A DNA stretch of 64,000 nucleotides from Planctomycetaceae bacterium. Its GTDB lineage: Bacteria > Planctomycetota > Planctomycetia > Pirellulales > Pirellulaceae. Below, in pieces: positions 18,835-28,707 of the stretch. Positions within the stretch are counted from its first letter, which is position 1. Each line of letters opens with the position of its first letter. Under the pieces are notes generated by a model that saw only the letters and a program-made list of their open reading frames with translations, ran no database searches and was not told the origin of the DNA. The stretch is from positions 60,381-124,380 of the forward strand of contig JACKHN010000019.1 of assembly GCA_020638975.1 (NCBI GenBank). Reading direction: 5' to 3'. A program made the position numbers and the translations under genes.

Positions 18835-20127
18835 ATGAACACACGATATTGCGACGGCGTTAAGCGACGCGACTTTCTGCGTGCGGGAGCGATTGGCAGC
18901 TTGGGCCTAACTCTGCCGAGCTTCCTTCGTCTGGCTCAGGCCAACGAAGGCCGGAAGAGTTCTGCCGATGCCGTCTTGTTTATCAATCTCGAAGGTGGAC
19001 CTTCGCATCTCGACACACTTGACATGAAGCCCGAGGGGCCGAGTGAGACTCGTGGCGAGTTCAAGCCGATTCAATCAGCGATTCCTGGCTTGAATGTTTG
19101 CGAGTACATGCCGAAGTTCGCAGCCGTTGCCGACAAGTTCTCGCTGCTGCGTGGCATCAGTCATTCGGCTGGCTCTCATCCGCTGGGGCAGTCGTACATT
19201 TCAACCGGCAACCGTCCGACCCCTGCGTTGATCTATCCTTCGCTTGGTGCGGTCGCGACGAAGGAACTGCCTGGCAAGTCGGACATGCCTTCGTATATCG
19301 CAATTCCCAAAACGGAATGGAATGCGGGTTTCATGGGAGATGCCTACGCTCCCTTCAAGACAAACGCCGTGCCTCGCCCGGGCGAACCGTTTGTCGTTCG
19401 TGGCATCTCGCTGGCCGAAGGTCTGACGGTCGACCGCGTGAATCGGCGCGAGCAGTTGTTGAAGAAAGTCGATCGGACGTTTCGTGAGGCCGACACCAAT
19501 AGTCAATTGCTCGAAGCACTCGACAAGTTTGGCGGGCAGGCTTACAGCATGATCACTTCGCCGCGTGCTCAAAAGGCGTTCGACGTGACCCTCGAACCAG
19601 AACCAATTCGCGAACGATTCTCCGCCGACGAGTTTAATCAAAGTTTGTTGTTAGCTTGTCGACTGATCGAGTTTGGCGTTCCCTTTATCACGGTCAGCAA
19701 CGCCGGTTGGGATACCCACACCGACAATTTTGCAGGACACAAACGATTGATCCCGCCGCTGGACGTTGGACTCTCGTCGGTGATTGCGACCTTGGCCGAG
19801 AAAGGCTTGCTCGAAAGGACGCTGGTCGTCGCCATGGGCGAATTCGGTCGCACCCCGAAGATCAACGTCAACACCGGTCGCGACCATTATCCGCGAGCGA
19901 GTTGGTCGTTGTTCGCGGGAGGTGGAGTTCAACCCGGCCAGTTGGTCGGAGGAACGGATGCCGGTGGCGAAGCTCCCGACGATGACACGGATATCACTCC
20001 AGACGATATCGCGGCCACAATCTATCACGCGCTTGCCATCGACCCGCTCACCGAGTATCACACCAATACCGGTCGCCCTGTGATGCTCGTCCCTCACGGC
20101 CGTGTCATCACGCGGTTGTTTGCGTAG
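18835..20127 (+). CDS. Tat-exported DUF1501 protein
   Basis: A 430-residue protein from ATG 18835, preferred over the in-frame GTG 18802 because it follows an AGGA and places the twin-arginine motif KRRDFLRAGAIG near the N terminus. The body is typical DUF1501, distantly related to the alkaline phosphatase/sulfatase superfamily: LFINLEGGPSHLDTLDMKP near the start, GWDTHTDN in the middle and VVAMGEFGRTPKIN followed by GRDHYP toward the C terminus. These Asp/His-rich motifs resemble metal ligands. It follows the DUF1549/DUF1553 gene by 75 nt, the standard planctomycete pair, and both should be exported. Substrate unknown. Confidence 0.92.
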   Translation: MNTRYCDGVKRRDFLRAGAIGSLGLTLPSFLRLAQANEGRKSSADAVLFINLEGGPSHLDTLDMKPEGPSETRGEFKPIQSAIPGLNVCEYMPKFAAVADKFSLLRGISHSAGSHPLGQSYISTGNRPTPALIYPSLGAVATKELPGKSDMPSYIAIPKTEWNAGFMGDAYAPFKTNAVPRPGEPFVVRGISLAEGLTVDRVNRREQLLKKVDRTFREADTNSQLLEALDKFGGQAYSMITSPRAQKAFDVTLEPEPIRERFSADEFNQSLLLACRLIEFGVPFITVSNAGWDTHTDNFAGHKRLIPPLDVGLSSVIATLAEKGLLERTLVVAMGEFGRTPKINVNTGRDHYPRASWSLFAGGGVQPGQLVGGTDAGGEAPDDDTDITPDDIAATIYHALAIDPLTEYHTNTGRPVMLVPHGRVITRLFA

Positions 20128-20164
20128 TCGGATGATCGATCCGGAACGGACCGTTGCAAGCAAG

Positions 20165-20215
20165 TAGGGTCCGCTGTGCGGACCATGCGAAGAGCGGTCC
20201 GCACAGCGGACCCTA
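20165..20215. repeat. Palindromic intergenic repeat, family A copy 1
   Basis: Two perfect 20-nt arms, TAGGGTCCGCTGTGCGGACC and its reverse complement, flank an 11-nt spacer. A second copy with identical arms but different spacer lies at 28791-28842. This copy sits between convergent genes and could serve as a bidirectional terminator, though no T tract follows. Confidence 0.9.
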
Positions 20216-20234
20216 CCGCTGCGGCGGTGCCGCC

Positions 20235-21074
20235 CTACGTCAGGGCGATCCGCTGGCCGTCGTAGGCCAACTGCATGTTGCCGGGCAGGCTGGCGTTGGT
20301 GGCGTCGTGATCCAGGTCGTGACTGATGTGTGTGAAGAAAGTTTGCCTTGGTTGCAAGCGAGTTGCGATATCAACCGCCTCCTCCAAACTGAAATGTGTG
20401 ATGTGTGGACGGTGACGTAGGGCATCGAGAATGAGGACGTCGAGACCTTCTAGCAACGGTAGGCTTTCCTCGGGGATCTGGTTGGTGTCGGTACAATAAG
20501 CAACATTGCCGATGCGGAATCCAAGTACCTCGAACCGTGGGCCGTGGAGCAATCGAATCGGTTGGACCCTGGCACCAAGGACATCAAAGGGATCGGTCGA
20601 GATCTTGCGAAAGACCAATTGAGGGATAGCACCCACGTGCGTTTGCTCGCGATCGGAGAAGGCGTAGTCGAACGAGTGGCGCAGCCGCTTCTCGACGGCA
20701 GTTGCGCAATGGAGCGGCAGCGGATGATCGAGATAGAACTGAAAGAGCCGCAGGTCGTCCAAGCCGAAAATGTGGTCTGCGTGTTCGTGCGTATACGCCA
20801 CGGCATGCACGATACCAATCCCTTCGCGAAGCAACTGAAATCGCAGATCGGGCGACGTGTCTACCAAGAGATTCCCTTCTGGTAAACCTAAGATGATGGA
20901 GCAACGAGTCCGCTTGTTCTTGGGATTCTCGCTCAGGCAAACGTCGCAATCGCAGCCAATCGAAGGCACACCGACCGAAGTCCCGGTCCCCAGCAGGATC
21001 ATATCGCCGCGAAAATGGATGGTTCTGGGGGTCTTGGGCAAGTGAGTTGTCTCAAGAGAAGGACGCGAATTCAC
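20235..21074 (-). CDS. MBL-fold metallo-hydrolase, PhnP-like
   Basis: A 279-residue metallo-beta-lactamase-fold protein. After a short N-terminal extension it has LLGTGTSVGVPSIGCDCDVC, the start typical of PhnP-like cyclic-phosphate phosphodiesterases with a cysteine-rich metal site, then YTHEHADHIFGLDDLR (the HxHxDH zinc motif, about residues 94-109), a conserved CTDTN segment and TFFTHISHDLDH near the C terminus. It probably hydrolyses a phosphodiester or cyclic phosphate; there is no phn operon nearby, so the substrate is open. The first possible start is GTG 21074; ATG 21002 would remove 24 weakly supported residues. It is transcribed alone, divergently from secA. Confidence 0.88.
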   Translation of the reverse strand: MNSRPSLETTHLPKTPRTIHFRGDMILLGTGTSVGVPSIGCDCDVCLSENPKNKRTRCSIILGLPEGNLLVDTSPDLRFQLLREGIGIVHAVAYTHEHADHIFGLDDLRLFQFYLDHPLPLHCATAVEKRLRHSFDYAFSDREQTHVGAIPQLVFRKISTDPFDVLGARVQPIRLLHGPRFEVLGFRIGNVAYCTDTNQIPEESLPLLEGLDVLILDALRHRPHITHFSLEEAVDIATRLQPRQTFFTHISHDLDHDATNASLPGNMQLAYDGQRIALT

Positions 21075-21174
21075 CGCTAAAGGTTATTCTGTGGGGCGGC
21101 ATGAATGCGAGATAGTAGCCGTAAAGTGTCTGTTTGTTAAGGAATATCACCACATTCGACGGATGTTTCCGCAG

Positions 21175-21201
21175 TTGACCAGTTTTTCTGATCGCTATAA
21201 G
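21175..21201 (+). promoter_or_regulatory. Candidate promoter upstream of secA
   Basis: TTGACC (21175-21180) and TATAAG (21196-21201) are good hexamers but only 15 nt apart, shorter than the ideal 17. They lie about 110 nt before the secA ATG in the divergent gap with the MBL gene. Confidence 0.4.
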
Positions 21202-21312
21202 CTACTTCGACGGGGGAAGTTGCGCGCTTCTGAATACCGTTCGACCGGCCTGCGATAAGCTTCGCCGGTCGCTCATTTGACTCACCACGAATAACTGATT
21301 GCGTTTGGCATC

Positions 21313-24300
21313 ATGGAACTATTGGAACGTATTTGGGAATACCTCGGACTCTTTTTCGGCGGATTGCTGCGCGGGTTCGAGCGAGGCCTGACCGGGATGT
21401 TTGGTTCGTCCAACGCCCGCTATATCAAGAAGTTACAGGCGAAAGTTGACGCGATCAACAACCTGGAATCGAAGTACGAAGCGATGTCCGAGGAGGAGTT
21501 GCGCGGCCAGACCGTCAAGTTCCGTGAGCGGCTGGCCAACGGCGAGACGCTGGACGACATCCTGGTCGAAGCGTTTGCCGTTGGTCGCGAAGGTGGCAAA
21601 CGCTTTCTCGGGATGCGGCATTACGACGTTCAGCTGATTGGCGGCATGGTGCTGCACGGCGGTGCGATCGCCGAAATGATCACGGGCGAGGGCAAAACGC
21701 TTGTGGCAACCTTGCCAGCGTATCTGAATGCCATCGAAGGCAAGGGCGTACACGTCATCACGGTGAACGATTACCTGGCTCGCCGAGATATGGAATGGAT
21801 GGCCCCGCTGTATATGGGGCTGGGTCTGACCGTCGGTGCGATTCAGAACGACATGGCAGTGCTTGATCGGCAGAAGGCCTATGCCTGTGATATTACTTAC
21901 GGCACAAACAACGAATTCGGTTTCGACTATCTGCGCGACAATATGCGTCCAGCCGCTCGGGGTGACGATCGCTTCGAGAAGCGTTATCAGCAATCTCAAG
22001 GGCGGTTGAACTTCGCCATCATTGACGAAGTCGACAACATTCTGATCGACGAAGCTCGGACACCGTTGATCATCTCGGGACCGGCGTTCCAGGATGTCCG
22101 CAAGTACACGGATGCGGATCGGATCGCTCGTGCGTTACAGAAGGAAGAACATTTCACGGTCAGTGAAAAGGATCACTCCGTCACGCTGACCGATGAGGGT
22201 GTTCGCGCTGCCGAGAAGTTAGCGGGCGTCGAGAGCTTTTACACTGCCGGCAATATGGAGTGGCCGCATCTGATCGACAACTCGCTCAAAGCACATTACC
22301 TCTATAAGCGAGACGTGAACTACGTCGTCAAAGACGGCAGCATCATTATCGTCGACGAGTTTACCGGGCGTCTGATGGAAGGTCGTCAATGGAGCGACGG
22401 CTTGCATCAGTCGGTGGAAGCGAAGGAAGGCGTCAAGATCAAGGAAGAGACGCAGACGCTTGCTACGATCACACTGCAGAACTTCTTCAAGCTGTATGGC
22501 AAGTTGTGCGGTATGACCGGAACTGCCATGACCGAGGCGAACGAGTTCTGGAAGATCTATGAATTGGACGTGATCGCCATTCCGCCGAACCGGACGCTGC
22601 AACGAATTAGCTATCCCGATGTGATCTATCGGACCGAGCGTGAGAAGTTTATCGCCGTGGCCGACGATATCGAGCGACATATCCGCTGGGATGTGATCGT
22701 GTTGAAAGATGGCGACGAATACTGGGGCACGATTGTCAAAGAGAATGATGATTCAGTGGTCCTGCAATTGAAAGAAGGCAAAGCCACGGAAACGATCGAG
22801 CGATCCAAGATCGAAGCCATTGAGCGTAAGGGCCGTCCGGTGTTGGTCGGTACCGTCTCGATTGAAAAGAGCGAGCGATTATCTGAGTTACTCGATAAAC
22901 GCGGTGTGAAGCACGAAGTGTTGAACGCCAAGCAGCATAAACGCGAAGCGGACATTGTGGCTCAAGCCGGTCGCGTTGCCGCCGTCACGATTGCCACGAA
23001 CATGGCAGGACGCGGTACGGACATCGTGCTTGGAGGTAACGCCGAGACGATGGCGTGGGCGCGATTGCAGCATGAATACGAGACGCGACTAGATGTTCCG
23101 AGTGAAGTCTGGGATACCTTGGTCGAAGAGATCGAAGTGGCCGAAGATATGAAGGCGATGGGCGAGCACGTGAAAGGACTCGGCGGTCTGCACGTCATCG
23201 GTACCGAACGTCATGAGGCCCGCCGAATTGACTTGCAGCTGCGCGGTCGCTGCGGTCGGCAGGGCGATCCGGGCAGCAGCCGCTTTTACCTGTCGTTGGA
23301 AGACGACTTGATGCGAATCTTCGCCGGCCCTTGGGTGAAGAGTATTCTCGAACGGCTTGGCATGCAGGAAGGTGAACGGATCGAGAGTAAGCTCGTCACA
23401 CGCCGCATCGAAGCTGCTCAAAAGAAAGTCGAAGAACGCAACTTTGAAGTTCGGAAGAACTTACTTGAATATGACGAGGTCATGGATGAGCAGCGAAAAC
23501 GCGTTTACAGCTACCGCCAGCAGATTCTCGACGGCGTGAATTGTCGCGAGTTGGTTGCAAAGATGATTCGAGAGCAGGTCAATCACCATTTGAACGTGTT
23601 CTCGAATCGCAACTATGCTGTCGAATCGTTCGCCGGTTTCGTCGCGTCTCGGTTCGGGATGCCGTTCGAGGCCAAGGACTTCCGCGGGATGGACTACGAA
23701 AGCGCGGAGCAGTTTGCGAAAGACGAGGCCGAACGTCTGGCGGAGATGCACGTCTTCGACGCAATTGAGGAAAACCTGCCTGGCGAAGAAGAGGAAGGCG
23801 AGTGGAATTGGGAAGCGCTGGCTAAGTTCGCCAACACGCGCTGGGGGCTCAATCTTCGTGATCGGGATTTGAAACGCGAGGGGAGAGATGGCGTCGCTCA
23901 AGTGATTATCGACAAAGCGCGTGAGTCGATCAATCGCGTCGACCTCTCCGACGGAGCGCCGGTGCTTGACCCGGACTTTGCCGTTCAGACCATCGTAGCT
24001 TGGGTGTATCATAAGTTCGGAATTGAGTTGGATTTGGAGAAGGTTAAGTCGATGGACTTGCCGGAGCTGAAAGCTTTGGTGTGTGAACGTGCCGAAGAGT
24101 GTTACGACCGCAAAGAATTTGAGTATCCGGTGCTTGCTGGGTTACTTCGATATACGTCGGGTGCCGATCAACACGAGCGTATCGATCGAGAAGGCTTGGT
24201 TGCTTGGGCAAAGAACCGATTTCACGGTGATATCGACGTCGATGATCTTCGCAATAAACAACGTGAAGAGATTCGTGCTGAGTTGTTAAAGCACAGTGCC

Positions 24301-25002
24301 AAGGACCGTGAGAACGCGGATCATGCGAGGCGCGAGGCTGCCAAGCGTGTCGAGAAGATCTTCGATTCGTCAACTAGTGGGCAACTGGCTGGTGCGGCGG
24401 GCAGCAAAGGCTCGTTGCAAGCTCTCTCGCATTGGTTGCATGAGAGCTTGGGCTATGAGATGTCGGTTGACGAGATTGGTCGGCTGGAACGCGAAGAGTT
24501 AGAGATCAAAGTGTATGGTGCGGTCGAGGATCGATATCGACCCGAGATTCGACGAATGGAGCGGCAGTTGCTGTTGCAAATCGTCGATAGCGCGTGGAAG
24601 GATCACTTGCTGGCGATGGACCATCTTCGCAGCGCCGTCGGCTTGGCGGGATATGCCCAGATGGATCCCAAGGTGGAGTACAAACGTGAAGGCATGCGGT
24701 TGTTCGAGAACATGTGGACCATGCTCGGCGAGCGCGTGACGGATCTGATTTTCCGAATGGAACAGCTCGACGAAGGTTTTGTCGGATCGACTTGGGTGGA
24801 AACGTCCGCCCGGCACGACGAGGCCCGCAGCGCGAGTGAGCTTGTCAGCGAACAACAGCGAGCGATCGATAGCTCGCAGGAAGCCAAGGTGGAAACGATT
24901 CGCAATCGCACCGAGCGAGTTGGCCGTAACGATCCGTGTCCCTGTGGCAGCGGTCGTAAGTACAAACAGTGTTGCATGAGGAAGAATACGCCGGCCGCGT
25001 AG
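21313..25002 (+). CDS. secA: Protein translocase ATPase SecA, enlarged
   Basis: SecA is the cytosolic ATPase motor that drives preproteins through SecYEG. This 1,229-residue form has Walker A (MITGEGKTLVA, about 122-132), DEVDNILIDEARTP near 238, the preprotein-crosslinking region, GTVSIEKSE and NMAGRGTDIVLGGNAE of the second nucleotide-binding domain, and a C-terminal SEC-C zinc motif (CPCGSGRKYKQCC, about 1209). It is roughly 300 residues longer than typical SecA. One insertion (about 465-495) lies just before the GTVSIEKSE motif; most of the extra length is between about 770 and 1080, where a helical unit appears five times. The WKDHLLAMDHLRSAVGL helix remains after the repeats. It stands before waaA, probably as its own unit. 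Confidence 0.97.
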   Translation: MELLERIWEYLGLFFGGLLRGFERGLTGMFGSSNARYIKKLQAKVDAINNLESKYEAMSEEELRGQTVKFRERLANGETLDDILVEAFAVGREGGKRFLGMRHYDVQLIGGMVLHGGAIAEMITGEGKTLVATLPAYLNAIEGKGVHVITVNDYLARRDMEWMAPLYMGLGLTVGAIQNDMAVLDRQKAYACDITYGTNNEFGFDYLRDNMRPAARGDDRFEKRYQQSQGRLNFAIIDEVDNILIDEARTPLIISGPAFQDVRKYTDADRIARALQKEEHFTVSEKDHSVTLTDEGVRAAEKLAGVESFYTAGNMEWPHLIDNSLKAHYLYKRDVNYVVKDGSIIIVDEFTGRLMEGRQWSDGLHQSVEAKEGVKIKEETQTLATITLQNFFKLYGKLCGMTGTAMTEANEFWKIYELDVIAIPPNRTLQRISYPDVIYRTEREKFIAVADDIERHIRWDVIVLKDGDEYWGTIVKENDDSVVLQLKEGKATETIERSKIEAIERKGRPVLVGTVSIEKSERLSELLDKRGVKHEVLNAKQHKREADIVAQAGRVAAVTIATNMAGRGTDIVLGGNAETMAWARLQHEYETRLDVPSEVWDTLVEEIEVAEDMKAMGEHVKGLGGLHVIGTERHEARRIDLQLRGRCGRQGDPGSSRFYLSLEDDLMRIFAGPWVKSILERLGMQEGERIESKLVTRRIEAAQKKVEERNFEVRKNLLEYDEVMDEQRKRVYSYRQQILDGVNCRELVAKMIREQVNHHLNVFSNRNYAVESFAGFVASRFGMPFEAKDFRGMDYESAEQFAKDEAERLAEMHVFDAIEENLPGEEEEGEWNWEALAKFANTRWGLNLRDRDLKREGRDGVAQVIIDKARESINRVDLSDGAPVLDPDFAVQTIVAWVYHKFGIELDLEKVKSMDLPELKALVCERAEECYDRKEFEYPVLAGLLRYTSGADQHERIDREGLVAWAKNRFHGDIDVDDLRNKQREEIRAELLKHSAKDRENADHARREAAKRVEKIFDSSTSGQLAGAAGSKGSLQALSHWLHESLGYEMSVDEIGRLEREELEIKVYGAVEDRYRPEIRRMERQLLLQIVDSAWKDHLLAMDHLRSAVGLAGYAQMDPKVEYKREGMRLFENMWTMLGERVTDLIFRMEQLDEGFVGSTWVETSARHDEARSASELVSEQQRAIDSSQEAKVETIRNRTERVGRNDPCPCGSGRKYKQCCMRKNTPAA

Positions 25003-25096
25003 GGTGGGCTGAGCTCATCATTCGGTCGAGTGTAAAAGCTGGACGCTGAAGGCTCATCACGGCGGATCGTGATGGCGACTTTGGGGAAGGAATCCC

Positions 25097-26401
25097 ATGA
25101 TGCCCTACCTGCTGAATCTCGTCTACTTTGCGGCGATCGTCGCAGCTTCTCCCTGGTTATTCTGGTCGGCTGTTCGCAAGGGTAAGTATCGCGAAGGTTT
25201 GGGGGCCAAGTTGCTTGGTCTCGTCCCTTGGCGGACCGGCAATCGCCCGTGTATCTGGTTGCACGCCGTCAGCGCTGGCGAGGTGAACGTTCTGAAGCCC
25301 TTGATCGAGCATCTTCGACACGACTTTCCGCACTGCGAATGCGTGATTTCGACCACGACTCGGACGGGCTACGAGATCGCAAAGAAGAAGTTCTCGGATC
25401 TCACGGTCTTTTACTGCCCGCTCGACTTTAGCTGGTCCGTGCGGACGGCGTTGCGTCGGATTCGTCCTGACTTACTGGTTCTGGCCGAGTTGGAGCTATG
25501 GCCGAACCTCATTCGTGAGGCACACGAACGTGGGACTTTTGTCGCGGTGGTTAATGGTCGGTTGAGCGAGCGAAGTGCCCGCGGCTATGGCCGTATCCGC
25601 AAGTTCGTGCGACCGCTGCTGCGTTGCATCGATCTGATCGCGGTGCAGAGCGAAGAGTATGCACAGCGTTTCATCGATCTTGGCGCGGACCGCAGCGTGG
25701 TGCAGGTGACTGGCTCGATGAAGTTCGACGGCGCTCAGATGAATCGCAGCAACGAGACGACAAATCAACTTCGGCAACTCGCTGGCATCAGCGATCAGGA
25801 CGTCGTGTTCTTAGCCGGCAGCACCCAGAGCCCCGAAGAGCAGTTGGCGATTGAAACTTATCGGTCGCTGAAGGACGAGTTCTCGAATCTGCGATTAGTT
25901 CTCGTGCCGCGTCATCCAGAACGATTTGCCGAAGTCGCTCAACTTCTCGAACGGTCAGGGCTTCCCTGGCAACGGCGTAGTGAATTGGAGACGTCTCGCA
26001 ACGAAGGTGCACATATCCTGTTAGTCGATTCGATGGGCGAGTTATCAGCTTGGTGGGGTTGTGCCCAGATCGGATTCGTCGGCGGCAGCATGGGGAAACG
26101 TGGCGGCCAAAGCATGATCGAACCGGCTGCCTACGGAGTTGCCACGTCGTTTGGTCCCAATACTCGCAACTTTCGTGATGTCGTGCAGCTAATGTTGCGG
26201 CGCGAGGCAGCGGTTGTCGTCGAAGAGGGGACGGGACTCACGGCGTTCGTCGAGTCCTGTCTGCGTAACCGAGATTACATGCGAGTCTTAGGCTCGCGAG
26301 CACAGAAGCTTGTCTCGGATCAACTCGGCGCGACGGCAAAGTCCACGGCGCTCTTATCCTGGTTGCTGCCGGATGCCAAATCGCAACGTCGCGCGGCGTA
26401 G
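25097..26401 (+). CDS. waaA: 3-deoxy-D-manno-octulosonic acid (Kdo) transferase
   Basis: A 434-residue GT30-type glycosyltransferase that adds Kdo from CMP-Kdo to lipid A precursor at the inner membrane. Seen: an N-terminal hydrophobic anchor (LNLVYFAAIVAASPWLFW), WLHAVSAGEVNVL with the family's conserved acidic residue, PRHPERF for nucleotide-sugar binding, FVGGSMGKRGGQSMIEPAAY and ATSFGPNTRNF near the C terminus. A strong AAGGA lies 6 nt before the ATG. It indicates Kdo-containing lipopolysaccharide and hence an asymmetric outer membrane. Its stop codon touches the stop codon of the convergent kinase gene without a single base between. Confidence 0.95.
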   Translation: MMPYLLNLVYFAAIVAASPWLFWSAVRKGKYREGLGAKLLGLVPWRTGNRPCIWLHAVSAGEVNVLKPLIEHLRHDFPHCECVISTTTRTGYEIAKKKFSDLTVFYCPLDFSWSVRTALRRIRPDLLVLAELELWPNLIREAHERGTFVAVVNGRLSERSARGYGRIRKFVRPLLRCIDLIAVQSEEYAQRFIDLGADRSVVQVTGSMKFDGAQMNRSNETTNQLRQLAGISDQDVVFLAGSTQSPEEQLAIETYRSLKDEFSNLRLVLVPRHPERFAEVAQLLERSGLPWQRRSELETSRNEGAHILLVDSMGELSAWWGCAQIGFVGGSMGKRGGQSMIEPAAYGVATSFGPNTRNFRDVVQLMLRREAAVVVEEGTGLTAFVESCLRNRDYMRVLGSRAQKLVSDQLGATAKSTALLSWLLPDAKSQRRAA

Positions 26402-28531
26402 CTACTTGCTCAATCGCACGCGTCGATTCGAGACCAAGGGTTTCGCGAAGTCGACGAACCGATGGTCCGGAGGATCGGCGGTAAATGCGATGATGCCGAT
26501 TTGTGAAGCTGCGTTGCGTCCGCGGAACACAGGAGCTGTCTCTGGCATCACATCGACGAGGAAGTTCAAGGGTAGTCTCATCTCATAAACTTCATCGATC
26601 ACGCACGTTGCTCCCGTTCCTTCCAGCTGAACGGCTCCATCGGCAAAGATTGCGACCCAGAATGCACCGCCTGGTATGACTGTCATCTGAAGATCTTCCT
26701 TGCCATCGAGATTCAGATCGAGGTTCAGCCAGTAGGTTTTCGACGCAGGTTTTTCGGCGGTTTCGATCAGCACATACAAATCATCGTACGTATATAGCAC
26801 GGCAGTTCGCACGATGTCACGAGACAAATCGCCGCCATTCGCGTCGCCACGGATGTCGGCAACCGATGCCAGAGTGCGCCACTCCGTATTCTTCCCATCG
26901 ATCGTGATCGGGCCGTCATCGGCTTTCTTTTTCTCAGTTGGCTTCGCGGGCTCGGCCACCGGCTTGGCTGGTTCAGCGGGCGGAGTTGGATCCGGTACGC
27001 TCGTGACTGTCGGAGCGGGCGGTGCCGCAGGTGTGGTCATCGTCGGAGTGCCCGTGATGCTTGTACTTTCCGGCATTGGTTCGGCGGGCGGAGCTACAGG
27101 AGGCGTTTGTTCCGCGATCTTCGCGACGTCTTCTGAGGTGAACGCGGGAATAACGGACTTCTGGTCCGAGTCATTCGTGGCTTTCGCATCGCTATCGTCC
27201 TGCGACTTTGCTGCTGCTTCGATCGACGCGGTAAGCTTGCTTGCTTTATCGAGTGCGACTTGCGGTGTGTTGGCTGCGACATCTTGTCGATCACTCGCGG
27301 AAATCCAGACAAAGCCTAACGCCACCGCCAGGAGTCCTAATCCTCCCGCCGTTGCCCAGACGAGCAAGGCGTCATTTCGTCGTCGCGGCTTCACCGGGGA
27401 CGGTTTCGGCGAATAGCTGTGTGGGTTGAGCGAGATGTCATCGAACATCTGCCTGATCATCACGGTCTCGCCCGCTTGAGGCGGTGCGACCGGCTCGCCA
27501 ATCGGGGGTGAAGCGATCGGTGGCGTTGCGAGCGGCATGACGCTGGTCGAGGATGTCTCGCCTTGAATGTAGCTGCGCAACTCGGCAGCTAACTCGCGCA
27601 TCGAACCGTAGCGATGTATCGCCGACTTCGCCATGGCTTTCATGCAGATGTCGTTCACACGCTCATCGAGATCGGGGCGTCGGTCACGCGGCGATAGCGG
27701 TGTGTCGGCTAGAATCTGCCCGATCACGCTGTGCGGTGGCCCTGTGAAAGGCAATTCACCGGTCAGCAACTCGTACAACATGACACCCAAACTGTAGATG
27801 TCGACTTCCGGACCCATCTCGCCGCCGCCCGCTCGGATCTGTTCGGGAGACATGTACGCCGGTGTGCCCAAGATCATCCCGGTTTGCGTCAGGCGAGTCT
27901 CGTCATCGTTCGGTCGCTGAGCCAAACCGAAGTCCATAATAACGGGCTCTTTGCGCTGGTTCACCATCACGTTCGCGGGTTTCAGATCACGATGAATAAT
28001 GCCCTTCTCGTGAGCCTCCTGTAATGCGAGAGCCATCTTGCGGACGACGGCTGCGACTTGTTTGGTCGGCAATGCCTTCCCGGCCGCGATGTAAGCCGAC
28101 AGCGGACGACCATCGATGTAGGCCATGGCCAAGTATTGAACACCATCGATCTCCCCGACTTCGTGGACGGGACAGATATTGGGATGATCGAGCGTCGCGG
28201 CCGCGCGAGCTTCACGCAGAAAGCGGCTGGCAACTTCTTCGTCGCGACCTTTGCCGAGGAAAGGCACTTTTAACGCAACGCGTCGACGCAACTCGGTATC
28301 TTCCGCCAGATAGACGGCGCCCATTCCACCTCGGCCCAATTGCTTCTCGATCCGGTAGCGACCGAAGTGCTTATTGAGCTGCGGCGACCCACCTCGCATC
28401 GCAGCGCCGGCCAATGCCGTTTCAAGTTCACTGCCGATCGGATTCGTGTCGCCCGGTGCAGGCAGGACCTCCCCATCCCAGTCCTGCGTTGCCTGTTCGT
28501 TCCGTTTGACTTGTGAAGGTTTCTTGGCCAC
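26402..28531 (-). CDS. Membrane Ser/Thr protein kinase with CBM9-like extracytoplasmic domain
   Basis: A 709-residue protein from GTG 28531, with GAGG about 9 nt upstream. Kinase domain about residues 57-320: LGRGGMGAVYLAED loop, HRDLKPANVMVN near 180, MDFGLAQR and GTPAYMSPEQI; all key residues are present. A single transmembrane helix (LLVWATAGGLGLLAVALGFV) lies near 390-410. A proline/alanine-rich linker leads to a C-terminal domain (about 550-709) beginning ITIDGKNTEWRTL with YTYDDLYVLIET and LDLNLDGKEDL, which resembles CBM9/DOMON-like sugar-binding modules. I infer a sensor outside the cytoplasmic membrane that controls the kinase. It stands alone and its stop abuts that of waaA. Confidence 0.9.
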   Translation of the reverse strand: MAKKPSQVKRNEQATQDWDGEVLPAPGDTNPIGSELETALAGAAMRGGSPQLNKHFGRYRIEKQLGRGGMGAVYLAEDTELRRRVALKVPFLGKGRDEEVASRFLREARAAATLDHPNICPVHEVGEIDGVQYLAMAYIDGRPLSAYIAAGKALPTKQVAAVVRKMALALQEAHEKGIIHRDLKPANVMVNQRKEPVIMDFGLAQRPNDDETRLTQTGMILGTPAYMSPEQIRAGGGEMGPEVDIYSLGVMLYELLTGELPFTGPPHSVIGQILADTPLSPRDRRPDLDERVNDICMKAMAKSAIHRYGSMRELAAELRSYIQGETSSTSVMPLATPPIASPPIGEPVAPPQAGETVMIRQMFDDISLNPHSYSPKPSPVKPRRRNDALLVWATAGGLGLLAVALGFVWISASDRQDVAANTPQVALDKASKLTASIEAAAKSQDDSDAKATNDSDQKSVIPAFTSEDVAKIAEQTPPVAPPAEPMPESTSITGTPTMTTPAAPPAPTVTSVPDPTPPAEPAKPVAEPAKPTEKKKADDGPITIDGKNTEWRTLASVADIRGDANGGDLSRDIVRTAVLYTYDDLYVLIETAEKPASKTYWLNLDLNLDGKEDLQMTVIPGGAFWVAIFADGAVQLEGTGATCVIDEVYEMRLPLNFLVDVMPETAPVFRGRNAASQIGIIAFTADPPDHRFVDFAKPLVSNRRVRLSK

Positions 28532-28707
28532 CCGATTCGCCTCTGTTATTTACCCGAGCTCGATGTGTCGTTTCAGTATACCAACGCCGTCGCCGAGTAC
28601 TCTTAGTCTAATCGCCATTCGTCCCCAGTGGCGCTTCTTACGGAACTGCCGGGCTGGCCCGATATGAGAACGTGAGCGTATGAAATGAGAAGGAGCGGCA
28701 TGAAAAC

